This document shows positions 9,769 through 18,017 of a DNA stretch of 64,000 nucleotides, one piece after another. The notes beneath the pieces were generated by a model. The model was not told where the DNA came from, ran no database searches, and saw nothing but the letters and a program-made list of their open reading frames with translations. A program made the translations under genes and the position numbers. Location of the stretch: the NCBI RefSeq assembly GCF_014653695.1, contig NZ_BNAR01000002.1, positions 826,007-890,006 on the forward strand. The letters run 5' to 3'. The stretch is from Lentzea cavernae. GTDB lineage: Bacteria; Actinomycetota; Actinomycetes; Mycobacteriales; Pseudonocardiaceae. How positions within the stretch are numbered: the stretch's first letter is position 1; each line of letters starts with the position of its first letter.

Positions 9769-10001
9769 GCGAGCAGACTAGCTCTCGGAACCATCGGCGA
9801 AGACGACCGGCCTCGGCGATGACGATCATCAAAAGAACTGCGGCTTCCCGTTGGCGAGCAGCATCGCTCCACTGAACGACGTGCACCTGCAACGGAAACA
9901 GTTGTCCAGCACGGTGACGCCCGCCGCAGCTCACCCCGTTCTGGCTGAGGCGCTGGGTGCTCGGCGCGGACCACCCGTTCACCCGTCAGCTGGATTCTTG
10001 A

Positions 10002-10745
10002 TCAGCGGATCCGGCCGGCACGATGCCGGACCGGGGATGCCCCGAACGCCTCCAGCACGCCTGCGTAGGGCTTCGGCGGCGGCGAGGCGAACTCCCCCAC
10101 CGCGCTCGTCCGCAAACCCATGCGCACCAACGACTCCACCTGCAGCACCGCCGCCTGCACACCGTCCACCACGGGAACACCGACCCGCCGTTCGATCTCC
10201 GCGCGCTGTGCGGTCATGCCGGCGCACCCGAGCACCACGACGTCCGAGCGGTCCGCCACCACCGCTGTCCGGCACGCGGCGACGACGGCGTCCACCGCGG
10301 CCTCCACCTCCAGCACCGGCACGTCGCAGGCCGACACGCCCCGGCATAACCCCGCCATGCCGTAGCGGTGGGCGAGGTCCCAGGCCCGGCCGCAGGTGCG
10401 GTCCAGTGTCGTGACGACGCTGAACCCCCGGCCCAGGCACGCCGCGGTGCGCATCGCCGCCTCCGCGATGCCGATCACGGGGCCGTCCGCGAGCTCGCGG
10501 GCGGCGTCCAGGCCCGGATCGCCGAAGCAGGCGATCACGTGGCCGTCCGCGGGCGCCGACGCGATCTCGGCCAGCAGGCCTGGCACGCTGAGCGCCTCGT
10601 CGTAGTGGCTCTCGATCGACGCCGGGCCCATCGACGGGCAGGTGGTCAGCACTTCCACGCCCGGTCCGGCGACCGCCGCGGCGGCGCGGCGGATCGTCTC
10701 GGTCATGGCCTCGCTGGTGTTGGGGTTGACGACGTGGATCCTCAC
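10002..10745 (-). CDS. Asp/Glu/hydantoin racemase family protein
   Basis: The 247-residue protein begins VRIHVVNPNTSEAMTETI, the usual HyuE/allantoin-racemase opening. Both catalytic Cys motifs are present: ACFGDPG (Cys73) and LGCAGMT (Cys174), the pair that works as two-base catalysts in this family. Likely substrates are 5-substituted hydantoins or allantoin, because the gene overlaps by 4 bases (GTGA) the preceding NCS1 transporter, a family that imports such compounds. No hydantoinase, allantoinase or carbamoylase gene is present nearby, so the pathway must be completed elsewhere. A GTG at 10745 was chosen because of the overlap and because the residues before it are antisense noise. Confidence 0.82.
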   Translation of the reverse strand: MRIHVVNPNTSEAMTETIRRAAAAVAGPGVEVLTTCPSMGPASIESHYDEALSVPGLLAEIASAPADGHVIACFGDPGLDAARELADGPVIGIAEAAMRTAACLGRGFSVVTTLDRTCGRAWDLAHRYGMAGLCRGVSACDVPVLEVEAAVDAVVAACRTAVVADRSDVVVLGCAGMTAQRAEIERRVGVPVVDGVQAAVLQVESLVRMGLRTSAVGEFASPPPKPYAGVLEAFGASPVRHRAGRIR

Positions 10746-12181
10746 CGGTCTCCCCGGGACAGCAGGAAGAACAGCACGAAGCCGAGTGCCATGCCGACGA
10801 ACCAGCTGTACGGGGCGGCGGCCGACAGGGCGGGAACCAGGACCGGCACCATCGCCACGAGCGAGGCCGCCACCGTCGAGACGATCGCCTTCGGGTTGTA
10901 CCCCTTGCGGTACCAGTACTTCCCGGTGGGCGACATGGTGAACAGGTCGTCGACCTCGACCCGCTGGCGCGCCACCACGTAGTGCCCGGCGATCAAGACG
11001 CCGAAGAGCGGACCGATGAACGCGCCCAGCGTCTCCAGCGTGTAGTGGATGACGGCCGGGTTGTGGTAGAGGTTCCACGGCGTGATCAGCACCGACCCGA
11101 CCGCGGCGATCATTCCGCCCGCGCGCCAGCTGATGCGGCGCGGGTTGACGTTGGAGAAGTCGAACGCGGGCGAGATGAAGTTGGCGACGATGTTGATGCC
11201 GACCGTGGCGATGCTGAACGTCAACGCTCCCAGCACGATCGCGAACGTGCTGTCGATCCGCGCGACCGTCGCGACAGGATCGGTCAGCAGCTCGCCGAAC
11301 ACCGGCACGGTGAGGGACGCGGTGACGACGACCAGCACGGCGAACACGAGGAAGTTGACCGGCAGGCCGAGCAGGTTGCCGCGCTTGACCGCCGCGAACG
11401 ACTTGCCGTAGCGGGAGAAGTCGCCGAAGTTGAGCATCGGTCCGGAGAAGTACGACACCACCAGTGCGATGGCGCCGAACATCACCGGCAGCGACGCCCA
11501 GCCCGTGTGCTTCACGTCGCCGAGGTTGAAGTCGATCGCGCCCCAGCCCGCGCGGGCGATCAGGTAGCCGGCGAGCAGGAACATCACCACGTACACGGCG
11601 GGACCGCAGAAGTCGATGAACCGCCTGATCGTCTCCATTCCGGTCCAGAACACGGCCGCCTGCAGCAACCACAGCACGGTGAACGACGCCCACCCCAGCG
11701 CCGACAGTCCCAGGAGACCGTGCTGCTGCACGTCCGCGTACGGCAGCAGCGACGGGAAGAGCTTGAGCAGCACCACGTCCAGGGCGGCGGACGCCAGGTA
11801 GGTCTGGATGCCGTACCACGCCACCGCGATCAGCCCGCGGATGATGGCGGGCACGTTCGCCCCGAGCACCCCGAACACGCTGCGGCAGATCACCGGGTAC
11901 GGCACACCGGTCTGCTGGCTGGGTTTCGCGACCAGGTTGCAGAAGAAGTACACGATGCCGATGCCCGCCAGCAGGGCCACCAGCACCTGCCAGCCGCTCA
12001 GGCCCAGCAGGAAGAGGCTGCCCGCGGTGACGTACCCGCCGACGCTGTGCACGTCCGACATCCAGAACGCGAAGATGTTGTAGGAGCCCCAGGTCTGCTT
12101 CTCCAACGGCGCCAGATCGGCGTTGGTCAGCCTCGGGTCGTAGGCGGGCTTGGTCTCCGTGTTCGTCGCTGTCGTCGTCAT
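10742..12181 (-). CDS. NCS1 family transporter (allantoin/hydantoin/nucleobase)
   Basis: The 479-residue protein has 12 predicted membrane segments and NCS1 landmarks: NADLAPLEKQTWGSYNIFAFWMSDVHSVGGY at the first helix, GVPYPVICRSVFG, NFGDFSRYGKS and a C-terminal YWYRKGYNPKAI. The family couples uptake of allantoin, hydantoins, uracil or cytosine to Na+ or H+. The overlap with a racemase of the hydantoin/allantoin class favours a hydantoin-type substrate. It lies downstream of, and in the same direction as, a GntR/FCD regulator whose stop sits in an inverted repeat 46 bases before this start. Confidence 0.88.
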   Translation of the reverse strand: MTTTATNTETKPAYDPRLTNADLAPLEKQTWGSYNIFAFWMSDVHSVGGYVTAGSLFLLGLSGWQVLVALLAGIGIVYFFCNLVAKPSQQTGVPYPVICRSVFGVLGANVPAIIRGLIAVAWYGIQTYLASAALDVVLLKLFPSLLPYADVQQHGLLGLSALGWASFTVLWLLQAAVFWTGMETIRRFIDFCGPAVYVVMFLLAGYLIARAGWGAIDFNLGDVKHTGWASLPVMFGAIALVVSYFSGPMLNFGDFSRYGKSFAAVKRGNLLGLPVNFLVFAVLVVVTASLTVPVFGELLTDPVATVARIDSTFAIVLGALTFSIATVGINIVANFISPAFDFSNVNPRRISWRAGGMIAAVGSVLITPWNLYHNPAVIHYTLETLGAFIGPLFGVLIAGHYVVARQRVEVDDLFTMSPTGKYWYRKGYNPKAIVSTVAASLVAMVPVLVPALSAAAPYSWFVGMALGFVLFFLLSRGDR

Positions 12182-12227
12182 CGCCGCACTCCTGCCTGGT
12201 GGGGTGACGCCACCGTAGGGAGGAGTT

Positions 12228-12250
12228 GTTTCCCGGTTGCTACGGGAAAC
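12228..12250. promoter_or_regulatory. Inverted repeat between GntR gene and transporter
   Basis: GTTTCCCG (12228-12235) and CGGGAAAC (12243-12250) form a perfect 8-bp inverted repeat with a 7-base spacer that contains the TAG stop of the GntR gene. There is no T-tract on either strand, so it is either a weak terminator or, more interestingly, an operator for the GntR protein controlling the transporter start at 12181. Confidence 0.5.
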
Positions 12251-12968
12251 GTATATCTTCCCCGTCCGCGAACAGGCCGGTGTCCCTCGGCACGGCCGCC
12301 AGCGACGTGCGCAGCCGCTCGTGGTGGGTCCGGGCGGCGTCGACCAGTGCGGCGGGGTCGCGTGCCACGAACGCGGCGAGCATGCCCTCGTGGTCGGCGT
12401 GCAGGGCCGTGCGTTCCTCGTCGGGCACGTGTGCCATGGGCTGCAACGGTTCGGTGAGGTTCCAGGCCGACTCGAACATGTCCAGCAGCCGGTTCATGCC
12501 GCTCGGCCGGACCAGGGCGAGGTGGAACCGGCGGCTCTCGCGGTGGTACGCCCGCACGTCGCCGGCCGCCTGCGCGTCGGCCAGGGCGGTGTGCGCGGCG
12601 CGGGCCTGTTCGTCGTGCTCGGGGCGCGCACGGGAGACCGCCGCCCCCAGCGCGGCGGCTTCGAGCACACCGCGCACCACGTACAACTCGTGCAGCTCCT
12701 CGGGGGTCAGTTTCGCGACCGTGTAGCCGAAGTTGGGCCGGTGCTCGACGAGACCTTCGCCGATCAACGTCTTGAGCGCCTCCCGCACGGGGATCCGGCT
12801 CACGCCGAACACCACGGCCACCTCGTCGAGCGGGATGGCGCTGCCCGGCGGCACCCCGTCCAGCAGGCACCGCCGCAGTTCGGCGAGGATGGCCGCCTGC
12901 GCGCTGCCGCCGCGGCCGGCCTCGAGCTTCGCCACCACGATCGACCGTCTCCTGGGCGCGCGACTCAT
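12240..12968 (-). CDS. GntR family regulator, FadR/FCD type
   Basis: The 242-residue protein has an N-terminal winged helix (residues about 22-85) containing LDEVAVVFGVSRIPVREALKTLIGEGLVEHRPNFGYTV, then an all-helical FCD ligand domain (LHELYVVRGVLEAAALGAAV; FHLALVRPSGMNRLLDMFESAW; HEGMLAAFVARDPAALVDAARTHHERL) with metal-ligand-type His residues. FCD regulators respond to carboxylic acids or other catabolic intermediates. It is placed upstream of, and in line with, the NCS1 transporter and racemase, which it most likely controls. Confidence 0.88.
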   Translation of the reverse strand: MSRAPRRRSIVVAKLEAGRGGSAQAAILAELRRCLLDGVPPGSAIPLDEVAVVFGVSRIPVREALKTLIGEGLVEHRPNFGYTVAKLTPEELHELYVVRGVLEAAALGAAVSRARPEHDEQARAAHTALADAQAAGDVRAYHRESRRFHLALVRPSGMNRLLDMFESAWNLTEPLQPMAHVPDEERTALHADHEGMLAAFVARDPAALVDAARTHHERLRTSLAAVPRDTGLFADGEDIRFP

Positions 12969-12984
12969 CCCGACAAGGTAGACC

Positions 12985-15213
12985 TCATCCGAGCGGTTCG
13001 AGGCGGGCCGGCACGTGCTTGTGCCACGGGGTTCCCGCCCACTCGTCGCGGTCCTCGGCGGCGGTGAGCTCGTTGGGGGCGACGCCGGTGCGTTCCCGCA
13101 CGGTGAGCCCGAAGCCGTTGGGCAGCGAGATGTGGCCGGAGCGCATGGTCTCGGTGGTGTCCACGGTGACCTCCGCGCTGCCGCGACGGGTGGTGAGCCG
13201 GACCTGGTCGCCCGTGGTGACGCCGAGCTTCAGCGCGTCGGTGACGCTGATGCGCAGGCGGCCCTCCTGGTCGCGGCGGCGCCAGGTGGGGTCGCGCATG
13301 ATCGTGTTGGCGGTGAAGGCCCGTCGTTCGCCCGCGGACAGCACGAACGGCCAGTCCTCGTCCTGGCTCGGCACGGGCCTGGCGCCCAGCGCGGCGACCG
13401 CGGCGAGCAGTTCCGGCACGTCCAGGTTGATCCGGCCCCTGGGCACGCGCTGCCAGGACGCGTCCTGTTCGTCGTCGGTGATGTGCACGCCGTGCGCGCC
13501 GTCGACGATGGCCTCGAAGAGCCTCTCCCCCGCCGCGAGACCGGTGCCGTACCCGGCTTTCTCGACACCGGCCGGGTTCTTGCGGGCGCACTCGTGCGCG
13601 GCCATCCACAGCACCGCGGCCGCCGAGGCGTCGTGCGGCAGTGTCGGGCCGAGCGTGCGGTACAGCAGGACGGGCGCGAGCCGCCGCTTCACCGGATCCG
13701 CGAGCGCGCCGAGGAACGCCTGGGCGAACTCGGCGCGTCCGGTGGCCGCCGCCGTGCGCAGCGGTGCGTAGTCGGCCTCGGTGAGCGCGCCGGACGCCTC
13801 GACCAGACGGGCGTGGATCTCCGGTTCGGACAGCACGCCGTCCGGTGCCGCCACGACCGGGTGCCGCAGGTGGAAGACGTTGCGCGGGAAGTCGAAGTTG
13901 AAGAACGTGGCCTCGAACTTCTCGAACTGCGTGGGCGCGGGCAGCACGTAGTCGGCCAGGCGCGCGGTCTCGGTCATGGCGACGTCGATGACGACGACGA
14001 GCTCCAGTGCCGCGAGCGCTTCCCGCATCCGCGCCGAGTCGGCCAGCGAGTGCGCCGGATTGGCGCTCTCGACCAGCATCGCGCGGTAGCGGGCCGGGTG
14101 GTCGGTGAGGATCTCCTCCGCGATCACGTTGCACGGCACGAGGCCGCTGATGATCCGTGCGCCGGCGACGGGGCTGCGCGGGCCCTCGTCGCCGGCGTGC
14201 CCGCGGTCGCGGCCGATCGGCACCAGGCTGGAGGGCACGTACTGGGCGCCCCGCTTGCCGAAGTTGCCGGTGAGCAGCCAGACCAGCTTCTCGACGTAGC
14301 TCACCAGCGTGGAGTCGCGGTTCATCTGGACGCCCAGGTCCTCGAACACGGCGACGGAGTCCGCGGCGGCGATCCGGGTGGCGACCGCGCGGACCAGCGT
14401 CTCGTCCACGTCGGCCACGGCGCAGTACTCGGCCACCGGCACCTGCCGCAGGACGGCGGTGACGGCGTCGAGGCCGTCCGCGTGCGCGGCGAGCCAGTCC
14501 GCGGCGACAAGGTCCTCCTGCACGAGCACCGCGGCCAGCGCGGTCAGCAGGTAGAGGTCGGTGCCGGGCCTGACCTGCAGGTGGAAGTCGGCGAGCTCCG
14601 CCGTCTCCGTCCGCACGGGGTCGATCACGACCATCGACCGGGCGGGGTCCTTGGCGATCTCCTTCAGCACCGACCGGGCGCGCGGGAAACCGTGCGACTG
14701 GTAGGGGTTCTTGCCGACGAACAGCGCGACCTCGCAATGCTCGAAGTCCGCGCGGGTCATGTTGCCGAGCATGCGGGCGCTCACCCAGAACTCGCCGGTC
14801 TTCTCCTGTGCGAGCGCCGACGAGCGGTACCGCGCGCCGAAGGCGGCGAGGGTGGCGGGCGAGTACGCGCCGCCGAGGTGGTTGCCCTGGCCTCCGCCGC
14901 CGTAGTAGAAGATCGTCTCCCCGCCGAACGCGTCGCGGACCTCGCCCAGCCTGGCCGCGATCTCGCTGATCGCGGTGTCCCAGCCGATCTCCTCGAACGT
15001 GCCGTCCTGCTTGCGGCGCAACGGGTGCGTGATCCGGCCGGTGTCGCCGTTCTGGTGCAGGCCGAGCCGCAACGCCTTGTTGCAGGTGTAGCCGGCGGAC
15101 GCGGGGTGGAGCTTGTCACCGCGGATCTTGTCGAACGACCTGCCGTCGTCGCCGACGAGGACCTCGATCCCGCAGTTGCACTCGCAGAGGATGCAGGCAC
15201 TGGGCTTCCACAC
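12985..15213 (-). CDS. Molybdopterin (bis-MGD) oxidoreductase, formate dehydrogenase-like
   Basis: The 742-residue protein has an N-terminal [4Fe-4S] site C7-x2-C10-x3-C14-x29-C44 (CILCECNC ... YTCNKALRLG). It is followed by the molybdopterin oxidoreductase core (GWDTAISEIAARLGEVRDAFGGETIFYYGGGGQGNH; ALFVGKNPYQSHGFPRAR) and a molydopterin dinucleotide-binding C-terminal domain (ITDALKLGVTTGDQVRLTTRRGSAEV). It lacks a signal peptide and is cytoplasmic. Related actinobacterial proteins are annotated as formate dehydrogenase/nitrate reductase-like subunits without a proven substrate. It follows a TetR gene by 9 bases and is probably its target. No electron-transfer subunit is encoded beside it. 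Confidence 0.85.
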   Translation of the reverse strand: MWKPSACILCECNCGIEVLVGDDGRSFDKIRGDKLHPASAGYTCNKALRLGLHQNGDTGRITHPLRRKQDGTFEEIGWDTAISEIAARLGEVRDAFGGETIFYYGGGGQGNHLGGAYSPATLAAFGARYRSSALAQEKTGEFWVSARMLGNMTRADFEHCEVALFVGKNPYQSHGFPRARSVLKEIAKDPARSMVVIDPVRTETAELADFHLQVRPGTDLYLLTALAAVLVQEDLVAADWLAAHADGLDAVTAVLRQVPVAEYCAVADVDETLVRAVATRIAAADSVAVFEDLGVQMNRDSTLVSYVEKLVWLLTGNFGKRGAQYVPSSLVPIGRDRGHAGDEGPRSPVAGARIISGLVPCNVIAEEILTDHPARYRAMLVESANPAHSLADSARMREALAALELVVVIDVAMTETARLADYVLPAPTQFEKFEATFFNFDFPRNVFHLRHPVVAAPDGVLSEPEIHARLVEASGALTEADYAPLRTAAATGRAEFAQAFLGALADPVKRRLAPVLLYRTLGPTLPHDASAAAVLWMAAHECARKNPAGVEKAGYGTGLAAGERLFEAIVDGAHGVHITDDEQDASWQRVPRGRINLDVPELLAAVAALGARPVPSQDEDWPFVLSAGERRAFTANTIMRDPTWRRRDQEGRLRISVTDALKLGVTTGDQVRLTTRRGSAEVTVDTTETMRSGHISLPNGFGLTVRERTGVAPNELTAAEDRDEWAGTPWHKHVPARLEPLG

Positions 15214-15222
15214 GGTCGGCTC

Positions 15223-15801
15223 CTAGTCTCGTCGCTCCAGCAGGGGTGCGATCTCGGCGAGCACGTCGTCGAGCGGCCCGAGGTCGCGGTGCGCGCGGCA
15301 GAGGATGATCGCGCCCTCGATCGCGGACACGACCACCGTCGCCAGCCGTTGCGCGCGTGACGACTCGAAGCCGTTGCCGGACAACGCCTCCGCGATCCCG
15401 TACTGCCACCGGACGAAGATGTCCCGCACGAGATCGGCGGCGTCGGGAACGTCCCGGCTGTCCATCGCCATCGCCGCGGCGGGACAGCCCGCCCGGTAGT
15501 CGGTCCTGGTCAGCGAGCGCTTCCAGAACGCGACGAGCCGTTCGACCATCACCCGCACGTCACCGTCGGCCGCCGCCTCGCTGACCATCGCCGAGATGTA
15601 GTCGCCCGCCTGGCGGACGGCGCCGAGCACCATCTCGTTCCGGCCGCCGGGGAAGTGGTGGTAGACGGAGCCGCGCGGGGCGCCGCTGTGGGCCAGCACC
15701 GCGTCGACCGTGACACCGGCCGCGCCGCGTTCGCGCAGCAACAGCACAGCGCTGTCCAGCATGCGCTGCTTGGTGCGCCGCCTGCCCTGTTCGACCACCA
15801 C
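15223..15801 (-). CDS. TetR family transcriptional regulator
   Basis: The 192-residue protein has an N-terminal TetR helix-turn-helix (TKQRMLDSAVLLLRERGAAGVTVDAVLAHSGAPRGSVYHHFPGG, residues about 9-52). The C-terminal domain is of the type with YRAGCPAAAMAMDS, common in AcrR/LmrA-like repressors. It is co-directional with the downstream molybdopterin oxidoreductase (9-base gap) and probably controls that unit and itself. The ligand is unknown. Confidence 0.88.
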   Translation of the reverse strand: MVVEQGRRRTKQRMLDSAVLLLRERGAAGVTVDAVLAHSGAPRGSVYHHFPGGRNEMVLGAVRQAGDYISAMVSEAAADGDVRVMVERLVAFWKRSLTRTDYRAGCPAAAMAMDSRDVPDAADLVRDIFVRWQYGIAEALSGNGFESSRAQRLATVVVSAIEGAIILCRAHRDLGPLDDVLAEIAPLLERRD

Positions 15802-15847
15802 TCCTCCTCACCTGAGTCTGGAGTATGGCAGAGACCATAGTCCCCTG

Positions 15848-17668
15848 TCAGCGGAGCGCGGTGAGGAACTCGTTCGGACGCAGTGCCCTGCCGACGATCC
15901 GCGTGTCACCGATGGCGCCGTAGAAGCCCTGGCCATAGCGCAGGGCGAACTGGGTGGCGCCGATGACGAACGGCCTGCCCTGCGTGGTGATGCCGCGCGA
16001 GTCCTCGGCGGCGTTGCGGGCGATCTTCGCGCCGTCGACGTACATCGTGGTGCGGCGCCCGTCGTTGACGACGGCCACGTGGGTCCAGCGGCCGACCGGG
16101 ATCGCGTGGCTCCAGGAGGTGGGGTCGGCGTCGACCGGGACCGGGTAGACGACGAACTGGAGGAAGCGCTCGCCGGAGACGTTGAGGCTGCACGTCGGCT
16201 CGTCGTCGGACCACCCGCTGTGCTTGCCCGCGTCGCCCGCGCGGCCCTCCCAGCTCAGCACGCCCATGAAGGCGTGGTCGCCGGCGAACGGGCTCGGGAG
16301 CTTGAGGAACGTCTCGATGGTGTAGCCGGACTCGAACTTCTTGCTGTTGAGCGGCGCGCTGGGCGAGGTGCGCAGGATCGCGCCCCGGTCCGGTCCCTTG
16401 CCACCGGCGAAGTCGAGGCTGGCGTGGGCGGGCTGGGCGTCGTGGTGCTCGCGCGACCACGTCAGGACGTCCGGTGCGCTCGCGTTCAGGTGGTGGACGG
16501 TGAGGTCGTTGCCGTTGCCGGTCAGGTCGCGCGCGACGGTGCCGGGCGGCACGGGACCGGGCGTCGCGGCGGAGAGGCCTTCCTGGTCGAACCGCCAGTA
16601 CGCGGCCGTGCCCCGCACCAGCACCGCGCGGGCCGGCCGGGGGTCGGGCACCGCGGGCGGGGCGAAGCCGGCGAAGCGCTCGCGGAAGTCGATCTCGACG
16701 GTGAACCTGTCGGCCTCGCCGCTGATCTCGGCCGTCTCGGCTTCCGGCAGGGTGGTGCGGCGGTTCAGCAGCCACGGCGAGAAGGTCTCGACGTCGATCA
16801 CGTTGCGGGCCAGGTCGAACGAGTAGAAGCGGACCATGCCCGCGCCGCCGTAGTAGCGCTCCTGGTAGTTCGTGATGTGCAGGTGCACCGGGTTGCCGTG
16901 GTCGTTGGTGAGCGTGACCCGGCCGGACGGCCAGTAGTGGCCGTTGAGCGTGAGGAAGATCTGGTCGTTGCGCCGGATCAGGTTGTCCCACAGGCGTTTC
17001 CCGTGCTCGGACAACGCGGCCTGCGGCGAGCCGCCGACGAGGTCGTGGGTGGTGAGGATCGTGGGCAGCGCGCGGTGCTCGTCGAGCACCTTCTGCGCCC
17101 ACTGGACCCCCTTGTCCGACACGCGCCAGTCCAGCGCCAGCAGCAGCCACCGACGGCCGCCCGCGGTGATGACGTGGAAGCTGTTGTAGCCGTCGGGCGC
17201 GAAGCCGCCGAACGTCTTCATCCCGGCGAACCGCTCAGGGCCGAAGGTGCGCGAGTACGGCGTGGGGCCGCGCTGGTCGTCGCCGGACACGTCGTGGTTG
17301 CCGGCCAGCACGCTGTAGGGCACCTGGTTGCCGATGGCGCCGAAGACCTGGTCGGCGAGCCGCATCTCGCGTTCGGTGCCGTGCTCCGTCACGTCACCGA
17401 GGTGCGCCATGAAGACGATGTTCGCTTCACGGCGCCGTTTCGCGAGGGCGCGCAACGCCTCCCGCACGGGTTCGGGGTCAGAGCCGCCCTCGTCCAGCAG
17501 GTACTGCGTGTCGGGCAGCACGGCGATCGTGAACCGCGCGCCGTCTGCGGGCGGAGCCGCCTCGGGTGATGCCTGGGCGGCAGGCGTTCCCGCCAGCGCG
17601 GCTGCTGCCGGTGCCGCGAAAACCGCCTGCAACAGCGTGCGGCGGCCCAGTGCGGGGTTCTCTGCCAT
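15848..17668 (-). CDS. Tat-exported metallophosphoesterase with LamG domain
   Basis: The 606-residue protein begins MAENPALGRRTLLQAVFAAPAAAALAG, a twin-arginine signal with RR at 9-10. A calcineurin-like metallophosphoesterase domain follows with PDTQY (52-56), GDVTEHG (91-97), GNHD (123-126) and a later NGHYW. The C-terminal region (about 390-600) is a LamG/concanavalin-like jellyroll (FLKLPSPFAGDHAFMGVLSWEGRAGDAG; GRWTHVAVVNDGRRTTMYVDG). It is thus a secreted phosphoesterase with a carbohydrate-binding-like module. The start at 17668 has a good Shine-Dalgarno GGAGCAGG; the longer upstream frame has no signal peptide. A CebR-like palindrome lies 97-110 bases upstream. Confidence 0.85.
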   Translation of the reverse strand: MAENPALGRRTLLQAVFAAPAAAALAGTPAAQASPEAAPPADGARFTIAVLPDTQYLLDEGGSDPEPVREALRALAKRRREANIVFMAHLGDVTEHGTEREMRLADQVFGAIGNQVPYSVLAGNHDVSGDDQRGPTPYSRTFGPERFAGMKTFGGFAPDGYNSFHVITAGGRRWLLLALDWRVSDKGVQWAQKVLDEHRALPTILTTHDLVGGSPQAALSEHGKRLWDNLIRRNDQIFLTLNGHYWPSGRVTLTNDHGNPVHLHITNYQERYYGGAGMVRFYSFDLARNVIDVETFSPWLLNRRTTLPEAETAEISGEADRFTVEIDFRERFAGFAPPAVPDPRPARAVLVRGTAAYWRFDQEGLSAATPGPVPPGTVARDLTGNGNDLTVHHLNASAPDVLTWSREHHDAQPAHASLDFAGGKGPDRGAILRTSPSAPLNSKKFESGYTIETFLKLPSPFAGDHAFMGVLSWEGRAGDAGKHSGWSDDEPTCSLNVSGERFLQFVVYPVPVDADPTSWSHAIPVGRWTHVAVVNDGRRTTMYVDGAKIARNAAEDSRGITTQGRPFVIGATQFALRYGQGFYGAIGDTRIVGRALRPNEFLTALR

Positions 17669-18017
17669 GTCGTCCTGCTCCCTGGCGGCTCTGCGGTATG
17701 CGGACAGCCTGCCAATTCCAGCCGGGCTGGACGTTGAACAACTGCTGCACGCGGCCTGAAGTCTTGGGAGCGCTCTCTCAGGGCGGCTACCAGAGCGGCC
17801 GATCGCGCGACAAGAGAGGTTCCACCCAACGGAAGAAACGCCATTCAATTCACTCGGATCAACCATCTTGACGCTCGTGCAAAGATGGCCGCGAAACGAG
17901 AAATGAATCTTCGATTCAGAGATCACCACAACGTCGAATGGCGGAAGTCATTCGCCCGTTCGACGCGCCCAGAATCTCCACTGAGAGCACCTATTCCATT
18001 TCACCGGGAGAATTCAG
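17669..18017. other. Intergenic region between divergent secreted-protein genes
   Basis: This 349-base gap separates the phosphoesterase (leftward) and the solute-binding lipoprotein (rightward). It holds the CebR-like palindrome at 17765-17778. The part from about 17820 to 18017 is unusually AT-rich for this window and probably contains the rightward promoter. I see no gene or structured RNA in it. The lipoprotein start is preceded by CGGGAGAA, a usable ribosome binding site. Confidence 0.6.
17765..17778. promoter_or_regulatory. CebR/LacI-type operator-like palindrome
   Basis: TGGGAGCGCTCTCT matches the Streptomyces CebR box TGGGAGCGCTCCCA at 12 of 14 positions. It lies in a true intergenic region upstream of a secreted protein with a carbohydrate-binding-like LamG domain. 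The function is an inference from sequence similarity; the GAGCGCTC core also occurs by chance in coding DNA of this GC content. Confidence 0.45.

Noticed and set aside
13015..15360. Very long open frame on the plus strand opposite the molybdopterin oxidoreductase
   Set aside because: It is the antisense shadow of a GC-rich gene; its product is rich in Arg, Gly and His and has no domain, while the minus strand carries a clear family with its iron-sulfur cysteines.
15710..17569. Long plus-strand frame opposite the metallophosphoesterase gene
   Set aside because: No recognisable domain and antisense composition; the minus-strand protein has a Tat signal and all phosphoesterase motifs.
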